A stretch of 22,168 bases of DNA from Bacteroidales bacterium (GTDB lineage Bacteria > Bacteroidota > Bacteroidia > Bacteroidales > UBA932), in the NCBI GenBank assembly GCA_017555445.1, contig JAFZGK010000051.1, positions 1 through 22,168 of the forward strand, written 5' to 3'. The position numbers and the translations under genes are program-made. The notes under the pieces are model-generated. The model did no database searches. It saw nothing but the letters and a program-made list of their open reading frames with translations, and was not told the DNA's origin. Below, in pieces: positions 5,265-13,621 of this stretch; the stretch's first letter is position 1, and every line of letters starts with the position of its first letter.

Positions 5265-6518
5265 ATGGCAAGCGAAATCAGAAATCCTCAGCTCTGGCAG
5301 GACGGCAGACTGAAAATCGAATGGGTAAGACACCATATGCCTCTTCTCAGCGGACTTGAAGAAGAGTTCAGACAGACCCTTCCTTTCAAAGGACTCAAGG
5401 TAGCTCTCTCAGTTCACCTCGAGGCGAAGACAGCATATCTCTGCGAAGTGCTCGCAGCTGGTGGTGCCGAGATGTATGTGACAGGAAGTAATCCTCTTTC
5501 TACCCAGGACGATGTTGCTGCTGCCCTTGTCGAGGCGGGTCTCAACGTGTTCGCATGGTATGACGCGACTCCGCAGGAGTATGAGGAGCATATCAGAAGA
5601 GTACTTGAAGTAGGTCCGAATGTGATCATCGATGATGGTGGTGACCTCGTGAACCTCATGCACACAGAGTATGTGGACCTCATTCCGAACGTCATCGGAG
5701 GATGCGAGGAGACAACTACAGGTATTCTCCGTCTTGTCCAGCTCAACAAGGCCGGTGCCCTCAAGTTCCCGATGATGCTTGTAAACAACGCTGACTGCAA
5801 GCACCTCTTTGACAACCGCTATGGTACAGGTCAGTCAGTCTGGGACGGCATCAACCGTACTACCAACCTTATCGTGGCAGGAAAGAATGTCGTTGTTGCA
5901 GGTTATGGCTGGTGCGGAAAGGGCGTTGCAATGCGTGCGAAGGGTCTCGGTGCCGAGGTCATCGTGACAGAGGTGGATCCTATCAAGGCTATGGAGGCTG
6001 TGATGGACGGATTCAAGGTCATGAAAATGGAGAAGGCTGCCGAGCTTGGAGATATCTTTGTTACTGTTACCGGCTGCGACGGAGTCATCACTAAGGAGCA
6101 CTTCATGAAGATGAAGGACGGTGCGATCTGCTGCAATGCGGGTCACTTCGACTGCGAGGTTGATGTTGCAGGTCTCAAGGCCATTGCAAAGGAAGTGAAG
6201 CCGGCCCGCAAGAACATCGTAGGTTATACTCTCGAGAACGGAAACAAGATATATATCATCGCGGAGGGTCGTCTTGTCAACCTTGCTGCAGGTGACGGCC
6301 ATCCGGCTGAAATCATGGATATGTCATTCGCAATCCAGGCACTCAGCGCAAAATATCTTGTGGAGAACCGTGATTCAATCTCACGCGAACCGGGTCAGAT
6401 GGTGAACGATGTGCCTCTCTCGATTGATCAGGACGTAGCTGCGCGCAAGCTCGCTTACTGGGGATGCGAGATCGATACACTTACTCCTGAACAGCACAGA
6501 TACCTTTTCGGAGAGTAG
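5265..6518 (+). CDS. ahcY: S-adenosylhomocysteine hydrolase, short archaeal/Thermotoga-like form
   Basis: A protein of 417 residues from the ATG at 5265; 38 upstream in-frame codons are not conserved-looking and overlap the promoter. It should split S-adenosylhomocysteine into homocysteine and adenosine (NAD-dependent, cytoplasmic), recycling the methylation product. Seen are H51, D124, E149, K179 and D183 (CKHLFDNRYGTG), the NAD fold GYGWCGKG (213-220) and NAGHFD for the catalytic His. It lacks the roughly 40-residue insert of most bacterial and eukaryotic enzymes and the usual C-terminal KPxHYRY tail, ending instead in LTPEQHRYLFGE. HLEAKTA, GSNPLSTQDDVAAA and GDGHPAEIMDMSFA follow the methanogen/Thermotoga branch. 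A relative of that branch in Methanocaldococcus was reported to prefer S-inosylhomocysteine, so the substrate should be treated as open. The gene stands alone on its strand. Confidence 0.93.
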   Translation: MASEIRNPQLWQDGRLKIEWVRHHMPLLSGLEEEFRQTLPFKGLKVALSVHLEAKTAYLCEVLAAGGAEMYVTGSNPLSTQDDVAAALVEAGLNVFAWYDATPQEYEEHIRRVLEVGPNVIIDDGGDLVNLMHTEYVDLIPNVIGGCEETTTGILRLVQLNKAGALKFPMMLVNNADCKHLFDNRYGTGQSVWDGINRTTNLIVAGKNVVVAGYGWCGKGVAMRAKGLGAEVIVTEVDPIKAMEAVMDGFKVMKMEKAAELGDIFVTVTGCDGVITKEHFMKMKDGAICCNAGHFDCEVDVAGLKAIAKEVKPARKNIVGYTLENGNKIYIIAEGRLVNLAAGDGHPAEIMDMSFAIQALSAKYLVENRDSISREPGQMVNDVPLSIDQDVAARKLAYWGCEIDTLTPEQHRYLFGE

Positions 6519-6577
6519 CCTCCGTATGGAACTCACAGGTGTAGTTTTCCGGAGCCAGCTGCAGATTAACGTGTCAT

Positions 6578-7096
6578 ATGAAAGAAAGAATAACAATTGA
6601 GCATTCTGGTGAGACTATTCATATTGATAGTTCGGAGAATTGCAGAACTTTTATAAATGTCAGTACGTGTGGTCCGGCTTTAGGTGGCGGTGCTTTTGTG
6701 TATGCTTCTACTGTGAATGACGATACAAAGAATCGAACGGTTTGGCATAATAAGCGGATGATGCTCGGAGATATGTGTGTGATATCCATAGGTGAGCAGA
6801 AAGAGCCCCGTGAAGTGATCATGGAAGAAGATTCAGCTACGGATCTGAAGGATGCTTTAGAAGGTTTTCGAGTGATGGTGAATGACAGAACATTCAGAAT
6901 AGGCCTTCCGGATTCTGCTGTCGGAGTTCTGATAACAGACAAGGAAGGTCCTTGTACTGTCTGCCTGTCCGGATATACATCAGATAATGTCGCTTGTACA
7001 TGGTTTAAGAAGCCAGTCGAGGTCGGTGATGTTTATATAATAGATTATCTGCCGTTATCCTCTGTTGACGAGCCGGTTTCAAAAATACAATTTTAG
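6578..7096 (+). CDS. Orphan protein of unknown function, possible internal duplication
   Basis: A protein of 172 residues without signal peptide or membrane segment, so probably cytoplasmic. I do not recognise it. It contains six Cys (22, 31, 67 and three near 131-146). Two halves look related: around 40-72 (W-x-N-K-R-M-M-L-G-D-M-C-V-I-S-I) and around 130-158 (W-F-K-K-P-V-E-V-G-D-V-Y-I-I-D-Y). Each has a Trp, a basic turn, then x-G-D followed by a beta strand. The segments before them, starting ITIEHSGETIHI and VMVNDRTFRIGL, may also correspond. This suggests two tandem beta-rich domains. The base composition is visibly more AT-rich than ahcY and rodA, hinting at later acquisition. Its TAG overlaps the rodA stop by four bases. 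No promoter box is seen in the 59-base gap after ahcY, so it may ride on the ahcY transcript. Confidence 0.7.
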   Translation: MKERITIEHSGETIHIDSSENCRTFINVSTCGPALGGGAFVYASTVNDDTKNRTVWHNKRMMLGDMCVISIGEQKEPREVIMEEDSATDLKDALEGFRVMVNDRTFRIGLPDSAVGVLITDKEGPCTVCLSGYTSDNVACTWFKKPVEVGDVYIIDYLPLSSVDEPVSKIQF

Positions 7097-8607
7097 AAAT
7101 ACTTCCTCTCGTTACGGTCCAACGCAATGAAAATAAACAGCATGGCGGTGAATCCCCACAGGGATGAGCCGCCATAACTTATGAATGGCAGCGGGATACC
7201 GATCACAGGCATGAGTCCTATGGTCATGCCGATGTTGATGAACAGGTGCATGAATATGCAGCAGGCCACGCAGTAGCCGTATATTCGCGTGAATCCCTCT
7301 CGACTTCGTTCGGCGTTACGTATGATCCTCCATATCAGGAACACGTAAAGCAGGATGATGGAAGCAGCTCCGATGAATCCCCACTCCTCACCGATGGTGC
7401 AGAAGATGAAGTCTGTACTCTGCTCAGGAACGAAACCGAGCGTTGTCTGTGTGCCGTTGAGAAAGCCCTTTCCTGTGAGACCGCCTGAACCGATGGCGAT
7501 CATGGACTGGTTCACATTGTATCCGACACCTGTAGGGTCCTCCTTCATTCCGAGAAGTACCTCGATACGCTTGCGCTGGTGGTCCTGAAGCACATCATTG
7601 AACAGGAAGTTTGTAGAGAATACCAGCAACACTCCTCCGATGAAGGACAGAATTGCCAGATATGTGAATCTTCCGCCTTCTCTGAAGGCCTGGTATACTA
7701 CAAACGGAAGAGAAGCAAATGACACTCCCATCAGGACATAGATAGGCTTGATTTTCATTATGAAAGGCAGTTCCACAGCCTCGCCAGCTTCCTGAAGAGC
7801 TGCAATTTCTGCAAGTCTCTCAGCTCCTACGACCACTGTGTTCAGCCATTCCAGCAGCGATGGCAGGAATGCAAAAAGGATGATCAGCGGAACACATATT
7901 ATCAGCCACCATTTGAATCTGTCGGAGTAGAGGCAGATACATAATGAGGCTACCGCAGCAAGAACAAGAATAGCCACAAAAGGAGATGCGGTAAGAGTCA
8001 GGATGAATGTGAGGATGGCCATTCCGATCATGAAGATAAGCCATCCTGAAAGTCCTTCCCTATAGAGCATGAAGATGAATCCCACATACACAAGAGCAGA
8101 ACCGGTCTCACTCTGAAGTACGATGATCATCATCGGTATCAGTATGATCAGAGCAGTAGTGACAAAGTCCTTGAACCTTCCGATCTTATATCCCAGCTGA
8201 CTCATGAAAGTAGCCAGGAGAAGGGACGTCGATATCTTGGAGAACTCTGCGGGCTGGAATCTTACCGGGCCGAATGCGAACCATGACCGGGATCCCTTGA
8301 CCTCGATTCCCAGGAAGATTACTGCAACCAGAAGTCCCAGCATGAACAGATATATCGGTATCGAAAGTCCCTCATAAATTCTCGGAGGAATGACAAAAAG
8401 TATAAGTCCGGCGATGGTGAAAGCCGTGATCATCCATATGAACTGCTTACCGCTTCGTACACCGAAGTCAAATATTGAAGAAGGCTCGGAAGCATGAATG
8501 GAGGCATAGATGTTTCCCCAGCCGATGAAGACAAGCAGCAGCCAGCAGATTACCAGCCACCAGTCAACTGTCTTTGCAAGACCTCTGTCTCTTCCCAATC
8601 TTCTCAT
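7093..8607 (-). CDS. rodA: Rod-shape SEDS peptidoglycan glycosyltransferase RodA
   Basis: A protein of 504 residues, longer than the E. coli enzyme (about 370) but usual for Bacteroidota. It is a multi-pass membrane protein of the SEDS family that polymerises lipid II into glycan strands in the inner membrane together with PBP2. Family blocks: KGSRSWFAFGPVRFQPAEFS in the middle, with PAEF before a membrane segment; the loop GVGYNVNQSMIAIGSGGLTG; FVPEQSTDFIFCTIGEEWGF; and IGIPLPFISYGGSS near the end. The extra length lies in the middle, where several added hydrophobic segments and a soluble loop (about residues 255-280, AERLAEIAALQEAGEAVELP) are inserted. It starts two bases after the mrdA stop, is last in the mre operon, and ends in overlap with the convergent gene at 6578-7096. 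Confidence 0.96.
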   Translation of the reverse strand: MRRLGRDRGLAKTVDWWLVICWLLLVFIGWGNIYASIHASEPSSIFDFGVRSGKQFIWMITAFTIAGLILFVIPPRIYEGLSIPIYLFMLGLLVAVIFLGIEVKGSRSWFAFGPVRFQPAEFSKISTSLLLATFMSQLGYKIGRFKDFVTTALIILIPMMIIVLQSETGSALVYVGFIFMLYREGLSGWLIFMIGMAILTFILTLTASPFVAILVLAAVASLCICLYSDRFKWWLIICVPLIILFAFLPSLLEWLNTVVVGAERLAEIAALQEAGEAVELPFIMKIKPIYVLMGVSFASLPFVVYQAFREGGRFTYLAILSFIGGVLLVFSTNFLFNDVLQDHQRKRIEVLLGMKEDPTGVGYNVNQSMIAIGSGGLTGKGFLNGTQTTLGFVPEQSTDFIFCTIGEEWGFIGAASIILLYVFLIWRIIRNAERSREGFTRIYGYCVACCIFMHLFINIGMTIGLMPVIGIPLPFISYGGSSLWGFTAMLFIFIALDRNERKYF

Positions 8608-8609
8608 CG

Positions 8610-10442
8610 TCAGTCCTTATTAATCAGATTGCTGTTCAACATTCTTTCTTCAAGATATTTTCTCTTAGGGTCGATCTCTCCGTTGAGATATTTCTCCACC
8701 AGAAGTGAAGCGATAGGTGCTGCCCATGTGGCTCCGAAGCCGGCATTCTCTACATATGCGGCCACTGCGATCTTAGGGTTATCCATCGGTGCGAAGCACA
8801 TGAATACCGAGTGGTCTTCACCGTGCGGGTTCTGAGCTGTTCCTGTCTTTCCGCAGATTTCAAGTCCCTCTACTGCAGCTACACTTGCTGTACCGCCGGA
8901 GCCGTAACCGCTGTTGACCGCCTTGTACATGCCGTCGATAACTTTAGGGAAATGAAGCGTGTCGATCAGAGTGTAGTGCTTTTCCTTGTATTTCTGATCG
9001 ATCGTCACATTTTCCGAATCCTTCACGATATGCGGAATGTAGTAGTGACCTCTGTTGGCGATGGTGGCGCAGAGATTCGCGATGTGCATAGGTGTACAGC
9101 CGATCTCTCCCTGGCCGATGGAAAGTGAAATGACTGTAGTCGCCTTCCATGCACCCTTTCCATACACTCTGTCGTAATACTTTGAATCTGGAATGAATCC
9201 TCCAAGTTCTGAAGGGAAGTCGGATCCGAGCTTGCTTCCGAAACCGAAACTTCTCACATACTGGTTCCATCTGTCCATAGACTCGGCAAACGAGTCGTAT
9301 TTCTTGTTTTCAAGAAGATCTCTCAGGATGTAGCAGTAATATGCGTTGCAGGACATCATGATGGATTCGGAGAAATCGATAGGTGACTTGTGCGAGTGAC
9401 ATCCGACCTTGTTTCTTCCGAAATGGTAACCCTCTCGGCATGGATATTTTGTCTCAGGAGTCACGACACCTTCCTGAAGTCCTATGAGTCCGTTCACGAG
9501 CTTGAAGACTGATCCCGGAGGGTAAGACGCCTGTACCGCTCTGTTGAACATAGGCTTATACGGGTCGCTCACGATCTCATTATAATGCTGACCTATGTCG
9601 GCAAGCATCTCGACATCGATTCCGGGGCTTGATATGAGAGCAAGTATCTCACCGGTAGAAGGCTCTATGGCCACAAGGCTTCCGATCTTGTTCTGCATCA
9701 GCATCTGACCATACTGCTGGAGCTCGGCGTCAATTGTTGTGGTGATGTCGTTACCTGGAGTTGCCTCCTTGTCCTTTTCTCCATCTTCATACTGCGACAT
9801 GATCTTGTTTCTGGAGTCACGGAGCCAGATATGATATCCCTTCTCTCCTCTGAGTTCCTTTTCGCGAGCCGCCTCGATGCCTGTCTTTCCGGCATAATCT
9901 CCCGCCTTGTATTCGTCAGGATGTCTTTTCAGATAGTCGGCATCCACCTCGGAAACATAGCCGAGAAGGTTTCCGCCGGCGTTGTAAGGATATTCGCGGA
10001 TGCTTCTGGCCTCGCCTCGGAATCCGGGGAACTTGTAAGCTACCTCCGCAAACTTCATATATCTCTCCTGAGGAAGCTGCTTCAGCATCACGACAGACTG
10101 GTAACCGATCCTGCGACGGTTCTTGTAGTAACCGTCCATCTTTTCCTTGATGAATTCAGGAGTCACGTCAAGAACTCTTGCGAGAGCAAGAGTGTCGAAT
10201 TCAGTCACGTCCTTCGGAGTTACGAGCAGGTCGTAGGCAACCTTATTGCCGACAAGGATTCTTCCGTTGCGGTCATGAATGATTCCTCGTGTAGGGTTGA
10301 TAGTAGAATAGACGATGGAGTTGTTCTCCGCATTCGTCTTATATTCGTCGTTGATGATCTGTATGCTGAACAGCTTTGCTATGAGAATGGCCGCCGCAGT
10401 ACAGAGACCTATGAGAAGCTTGTTTTCTCTGTTTAGTTTCAT
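8610..10442 (-). CDS. mrdA: Penicillin-binding protein 2 (elongation transpeptidase)
   Basis: A protein of 610 residues, normal class B PBP length. One N-terminal membrane anchor lies at about 8-27. The dimerisation/pedestal domain contains NPTRGIIHDRNGRIL near 49-63 and TGIEAAREKELRG near 186-198. The transpeptidase domain follows: S311-VF-K314 (YPPGSVFKL), S364-C-N366, and K532-T-G. It forms peptide cross-links during lateral wall growth in partnership with RodA, its immediate downstream neighbour, on the periplasmic face of the inner membrane, and is a beta-lactam target. Start ATG at 10442, 12 bases after the mreD stop. All catalytic motifs are intact. Confidence 0.97.
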   Translation of the reverse strand: MKLNRENKLLIGLCTAAAILIAKLFSIQIINDEYKTNAENNSIVYSTINPTRGIIHDRNGRILVGNKVAYDLLVTPKDVTEFDTLALARVLDVTPEFIKEKMDGYYKNRRRIGYQSVVMLKQLPQERYMKFAEVAYKFPGFRGEARSIREYPYNAGGNLLGYVSEVDADYLKRHPDEYKAGDYAGKTGIEAAREKELRGEKGYHIWLRDSRNKIMSQYEDGEKDKEATPGNDITTTIDAELQQYGQMLMQNKIGSLVAIEPSTGEILALISSPGIDVEMLADIGQHYNEIVSDPYKPMFNRAVQASYPPGSVFKLVNGLIGLQEGVVTPETKYPCREGYHFGRNKVGCHSHKSPIDFSESIMMSCNAYYCYILRDLLENKKYDSFAESMDRWNQYVRSFGFGSKLGSDFPSELGGFIPDSKYYDRVYGKGAWKATTVISLSIGQGEIGCTPMHIANLCATIANRGHYYIPHIVKDSENVTIDQKYKEKHYTLIDTLHFPKVIDGMYKAVNSGYGSGGTASVAAVEGLEICGKTGTAQNPHGEDHSVFMCFAPMDNPKIAVAAYVENAGFGATWAAPIASLLVEKYLNGEIDPKRKYLEERMLNSNLINKD

Positions 10443-10454
10443 CGGGATCCTCTC

Positions 10455-10970
10455 CTATTTCTTTTCCTCTCCGGTGAGGACATTCACTACAATGAGTCCA
10501 AGTACCATATTGGCTGCAAGAGATGCACCGAAGCGGGCGGCCGAGAACCAGAACGGTCTGGTGCCTGCTCCGTCAAGAAATACATACAGACACATGAATA
10601 TGGCTGTAGATGCAAGCAGAGCGAAGAATATCTTGGAGAATCCGTTCTTTCTGATCGAGAAGTTATCTTTTCTGACGATAAGGTCTTCGCCGATGAAGCT
10701 GCTGATGAACGGTCTGCGGAGGACAGCCACCGGAAGCAGTGCCGATGTGTTGAGGCCTATGAGTCCTTCTGAAAGCCAGTCCACTGACAATCCGCTGAGG
10801 AATGCTATCAGGAGACACAACGGAGTACCCACCGACAGAGGTATGCACAACACCATCGCTGGCAGCATGGACAACATTACATAAGGTCCGAGATTGCTGT
10901 AGTTGCAAAGTATGATCTGGAAGACCAGAAGCAGGATGTACAATGTCCTGAAATTACGGTTTATCTTCAT
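10455..10970 (-). CDS. mreD: Rod shape-determining membrane protein MreD
   Basis: A protein of 171 residues, normal MreD length, with about five hydrophobic membrane segments. Sequence conservation of MreD is weak, so the name rests mostly on context. The gene lies between mreC and mrdA, and the ATG at 10970 overlaps the mreC TGA by four bases (translational coupling). The pattern VMLSMLPAMVLCIPL, then GLSVDWLSEGLIGLNTSAL, fits the conserved MreD segment with an Asp followed by a Gly-Leu-Asn. It links MreC and the RodA-PBP2 synthase in the inner membrane. Confidence 0.9.
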   Translation of the reverse strand: MKINRNFRTLYILLLVFQIILCNYSNLGPYVMLSMLPAMVLCIPLSVGTPLCLLIAFLSGLSVDWLSEGLIGLNTSALLPVAVLRRPFISSFIGEDLIVRKDNFSIRKNGFSKIFFALLASTAIFMCLYVFLDGAGTRPFWFSAARFGASLAANMVLGLIVVNVLTGEEKK

Positions 10971-11779
10971 ATCTCCTCCTCCAGTTGCTTCATTTCCTCC
11001 TTGCCGAGATTGTTGACCAGGATGACGTATCTCAAGGCGCCGAAGTCTTCGAACAGCCTTATGTTGATCTCATATGTCGCACCGTTGACAACCTTCGACT
11101 TTCCGATAGTACCCAGTGGTATGTCTGGAGGGAATATCGATGAATATCCGCTTGTATAGACGGTGTCTCCAACCTCGAACTGCATGTGGTGCGGAATCTC
11201 GCTGAGGATTGCACCTGAGCTGCTCTTTCCGTCCCAGGTCAGCGGACCTACCGAACCTTCGCGTCCGATTCTGGCACTGATGCTCATGTCGTGGTTCTTG
11301 AACGAGCGGGCATAGGAGAATCGTGGGCTTACTGCATCGATGACACCGATGGCTCCTTTTCCCGTAATCACTCCGGCTCCTTCTTTCACTCCGTCATCGG
11401 AACCCTTTCCGACAATGATGTAGTTGTGCTGGGTGTTGTTGCTGATCTTGACGATTTCCGCAGGAATGAATGAAAAATCATCCGAATATTTCATGATGCT
11501 GTCTCTTCCGCTTTCGGAAGCGAGGGACTCCAGTTCGGTGACACGCATCTTGAGCGCTTCATTTTCCTGAGAAAGCATATCGTTGATGCTCTTGAGGGAG
11601 AAATAATCCTTTACGCTCTGGCTTCCTCCCCAGATCGCTCCCATGAAGTTCTGTGCTCCTCTTGAGAACCAGATTCCCTGAAGCGGACCGTTGTTGCTGA
11701 GCATATTCAATGCAGCTACCTCCAGTACTATGAAGATAGCTGCATTGATGATGTTTGTTATGAGATTGTTTTTGCGCAA
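10967..11779 (-). CDS. mreC: Rod shape-determining protein MreC (TTG start)
   Basis: A protein of 270 residues. It has a short basic start, one membrane anchor (about 7-25, ITNIINAAIFIVLEVAAL), a coiled coil (about 60-92, SLKSINDMLSQENEALKMRV), then the paired beta-barrel domain. Conserved MreC features include GVITGKGAIGVIDAV, a DMSISARI-type strand, and DIPLGTIGKSK. MreC activates PBP2 in the periplasm and connects it to MreB. The start is TTG at 11779, four bases after the mreB stop. No ATG exists until residue 25, which would remove the anchor, so TTG is the supported choice. The last codons overlap mreD. Confidence 0.95.
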   Translation of the reverse strand: MRKNNLITNIINAAIFIVLEVAALNMLSNNGPLQGIWFSRGAQNFMGAIWGGSQSVKDYFSLKSINDMLSQENEALKMRVTELESLASESGRDSIMKYSDDFSFIPAEIVKISNNTQHNYIIVGKGSDDGVKEGAGVITGKGAIGVIDAVSPRFSYARSFKNHDMSISARIGREGSVGPLTWDGKSSSGAILSEIPHHMQFEVGDTVYTSGYSSIFPPDIPLGTIGKSKVVNGATYEINIRLFEDFGALRYVILVNNLGKEEMKQLEEEI

Positions 11780-11783
11780 GGCT

Positions 11784-12806
11784 CTATCTCATGAGGAATG
11801 TATAGTTCTCTGTATTCTTGAGTGCGAGACATGTACCGCGTGCCACAGCTCTGAGAGGATCCTCTGCTACGTAGAAAGGAATGTTCACCTTCTCTGTGAG
11901 ACGCTTTGCGAGACCTCTGAGGAGCGATCCGCCACCTGCAAGGTGGATACCGTTCTCCACGATGTCGGAATAAAGCTCCGGCGGAGTCTGCTCGAGTACA
12001 TGGAGGATACCGCTCTCGATACGAGCCACTGACTTGTCAAGGCAGTGAGCGATCTCCTGATATGTGATTGTCGCATGCACAGGGTGAGCCGTCATGAGGT
12101 TCGGACCTGTGATTGCATATGGCTCCGGTTCCTCATCCAGGTCAGGAAGAACAGCTCCGATGGCGATCTTGATCTTCTCCGCTGTGATCTGTCCCACTCT
12201 GATGTTGTGCTGCTGGCGGAGGTACTGCTGGATGTCGCTTGTGAACACGTCACCTGCAACCTTGATCGAATCCTGCACTACGATACCGCCGAGTGAAATC
12301 ACTGCAATCTCAGTTGTACCGCCTCCGATATCTACCACCATGTTTCCCTTAGGAGCCTCTACGTCGAGTCCGATACCGAGGGCAGAAGCCATCGGCTCAT
12401 AAATCAGATATACATCACGGCCGCCAGCGTGCTCGGAAGAGTCACGTACCGCTCTGATCTCCACTTCGGTACTGCCGGAAGGGATACCTACGACCATCTT
12501 GATGTTAGGTGTGAAGATGGATCTGCGCTTGCTGTTCACCTGCTTGATGAAGCCTCTGATCATCATCTCGGCAGCGTTGAAGTCAGCGATCACACCGTCC
12601 TTCATCGGACGTACGGTCTTGATGCCCGGATTCTCTCTTTCCTGCATCATCTTGGCCTTCTGTCCCAGAGCGATTGCCTTGCCTGTGTTATTGTCGATAG
12701 CAACGATGCTCGGCTCGTCGAGAACGATCTGGTCATTCTGGAAAATGACTGTGTTCGCTGTTCCGAGGTCCATTGCGATCTCTTGTGTCAAGAATGAAAA
12801 TGCCAT
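11784..12806 (-). CDS. mreB: Rod shape-determining actin homologue MreB
   Basis: A protein of 340 residues, normal MreB length. It is an actin-fold ATPase that forms curved filaments under the inner membrane and guides the elongation machinery. Phosphate loop 1 is DLGTANTVIF (13-22), loop 2 is VVDIGGGTTEIAVIS (about 158-172), and the adenosine motif is LAGGGSLLRGL near 293-303. KTVRPMKDGVIADF and YLIYEPMASALGIGL are also family signatures. The N-terminal MAFSFLTQEIAM may provide membrane contact. It is the first gene of the five-gene operon mreB-mreC-mreD-mrdA-rodA (12806 to 7093), whose gaps are all 12 bases or fewer. A -7 box lies at 12853-12846, about 40 bases upstream of the ATG. Confidence 0.98.
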   Translation of the reverse strand: MAFSFLTQEIAMDLGTANTVIFQNDQIVLDEPSIVAIDNNTGKAIALGQKAKMMQERENPGIKTVRPMKDGVIADFNAAEMMIRGFIKQVNSKRRSIFTPNIKMVVGIPSGSTEVEIRAVRDSSEHAGGRDVYLIYEPMASALGIGLDVEAPKGNMVVDIGGGTTEIAVISLGGIVVQDSIKVAGDVFTSDIQQYLRQQHNIRVGQITAEKIKIAIGAVLPDLDEEPEPYAITGPNLMTAHPVHATITYQEIAHCLDKSVARIESGILHVLEQTPPELYSDIVENGIHLAGGGSLLRGLAKRLTEKVNIPFYVAEDPLRAVARGTCLALKNTENYTFLMR

Positions 12807-12845
12807 ATTTTTTCTTACGATTTTTCAGGTTATCAAAATAGGCTT

Positions 12846-12896
12846 CAAAATTACAAAAAATCTCTCAAATAATCCCGATAAAAAATCTTAATTTTG
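12846..12896. promoter_or_regulatory. Divergent promoter region mreB / ispD
   Basis: On the minus strand TAATTTTG (12853-12846) is a -7 box for mreB, start near 12839, leader about 33 bases. On the plus strand TAATTTTG (12889-12896) is a -7 box for ispD, start near 12903, leader about 26 bases. Neither has a good TTTG at 19 to 21 bases upstream. The 122-base intergenic stretch is very AT-rich and holds nothing else that I can identify. Confidence 0.5.
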
Positions 12897-12928
12897 TCAA
12901 ACATTTTCAAAGGTTTGAAAGAAGACTT

Positions 12929-13621
12929 ATGGACAGAAAAAGATACGTCATCATCATGGCCGCAGGCAGCGGTACGAGAATGGGTGCGGAGGTACCCAAG
13001 CAGTTCATCGAGCTATGCGGAAAGGCGGTTCTGCAGAGGACGATAGAGGTCTTTCTGGAGGCGTGCCCGGGCATCAGGGTCGTGACAGTTCTGCCGGAGG
13101 CGCACATCGATTACTGGAAGACTTATTGCCTCAGGAATAATTTCACCTGTCCGCAGATTCTTGCAAAGGGCGGAATCACCCGCTTTCATTCTGTAAGGAA
13201 CGCCTTGGAAAAGATACCGGATGGAGCATTGGTCGCAGTTCATGACGGAGTGCGTCCGCTGGTTTCTGCAGCTCTTGTAAGGGAGATGTTTGAAAAGGCG
13301 GAAGATGTTGACGGACTGATACCTGTGGTGCCATGCGTCGATACGATGAGAGTGCTTCAGAAGAGCGGGGACATGCTTGAGCCTGTTCCAGGAGCCTGTG
13401 CTGACAGATCGGTACTGTTCGGTGTCCAGACACCTCAGATATTTCAATCTGAAATCCTCAAGGATGCTTACAGGCAGGCATATGATACTGCCTTCACGGA
13501 TGACGCATCCGTTGTGGAGAAAAACGGAAAAAACCTCTCCTTCGTAATCGGGGAGAGGTTCAATATAAAGCTGACCACGCCGGACGATCTCAAGATAGCC
13601 CGTGCTCTGATCGAGGGTTAG
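12929..13621 (+). CDS. ispD: 2-C-methyl-D-erythritol 4-phosphate cytidylyltransferase
   Basis: A protein of 230 residues, normal IspD length. It transfers CMP from CTP to methylerythritol phosphate in the non-mevalonate isoprenoid pathway (cytoplasm), which supplies undecaprenyl phosphate for the cell wall among others. Seen are the CTP-binding loop MAAGSGTRMGAEVPKQF (10-26), HDGVRPLVS near 107-115 with the conserved Asp-Gly-x-Arg, VPCVDTMR, QTPQIF, and the C-terminal TDDASVVE. The start ATG at 12929 follows an A/G-rich leader. Ribitol-phosphate cytidylyltransferases are related, but length and motifs fit IspD. No ispF is adjacent. Its stop overlaps the stop of the convergent lrp gene by four bases. 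Confidence 0.95.
   Translation: MDRKRYVIIMAAGSGTRMGAEVPKQFIELCGKAVLQRTIEVFLEACPGIRVVTVLPEAHIDYWKTYCLRNNFTCPQILAKGGITRFHSVRNALEKIPDGALVAVHDGVRPLVSAALVREMFEKAEDVDGLIPVVPCVDTMRVLQKSGDMLEPVPGACADRSVLFGVQTPQIFQSEILKDAYRQAYDTAFTDDASVVEKNGKNLSFVIGERFNIKLTTPDDLKIARALIEG

Noticed and set aside
9831..10436. 201-codon plus-strand frame inside mrdA
   Set aside because: Antisense shadow of the PBP2 gene; all catalytic motifs are on the other strand.
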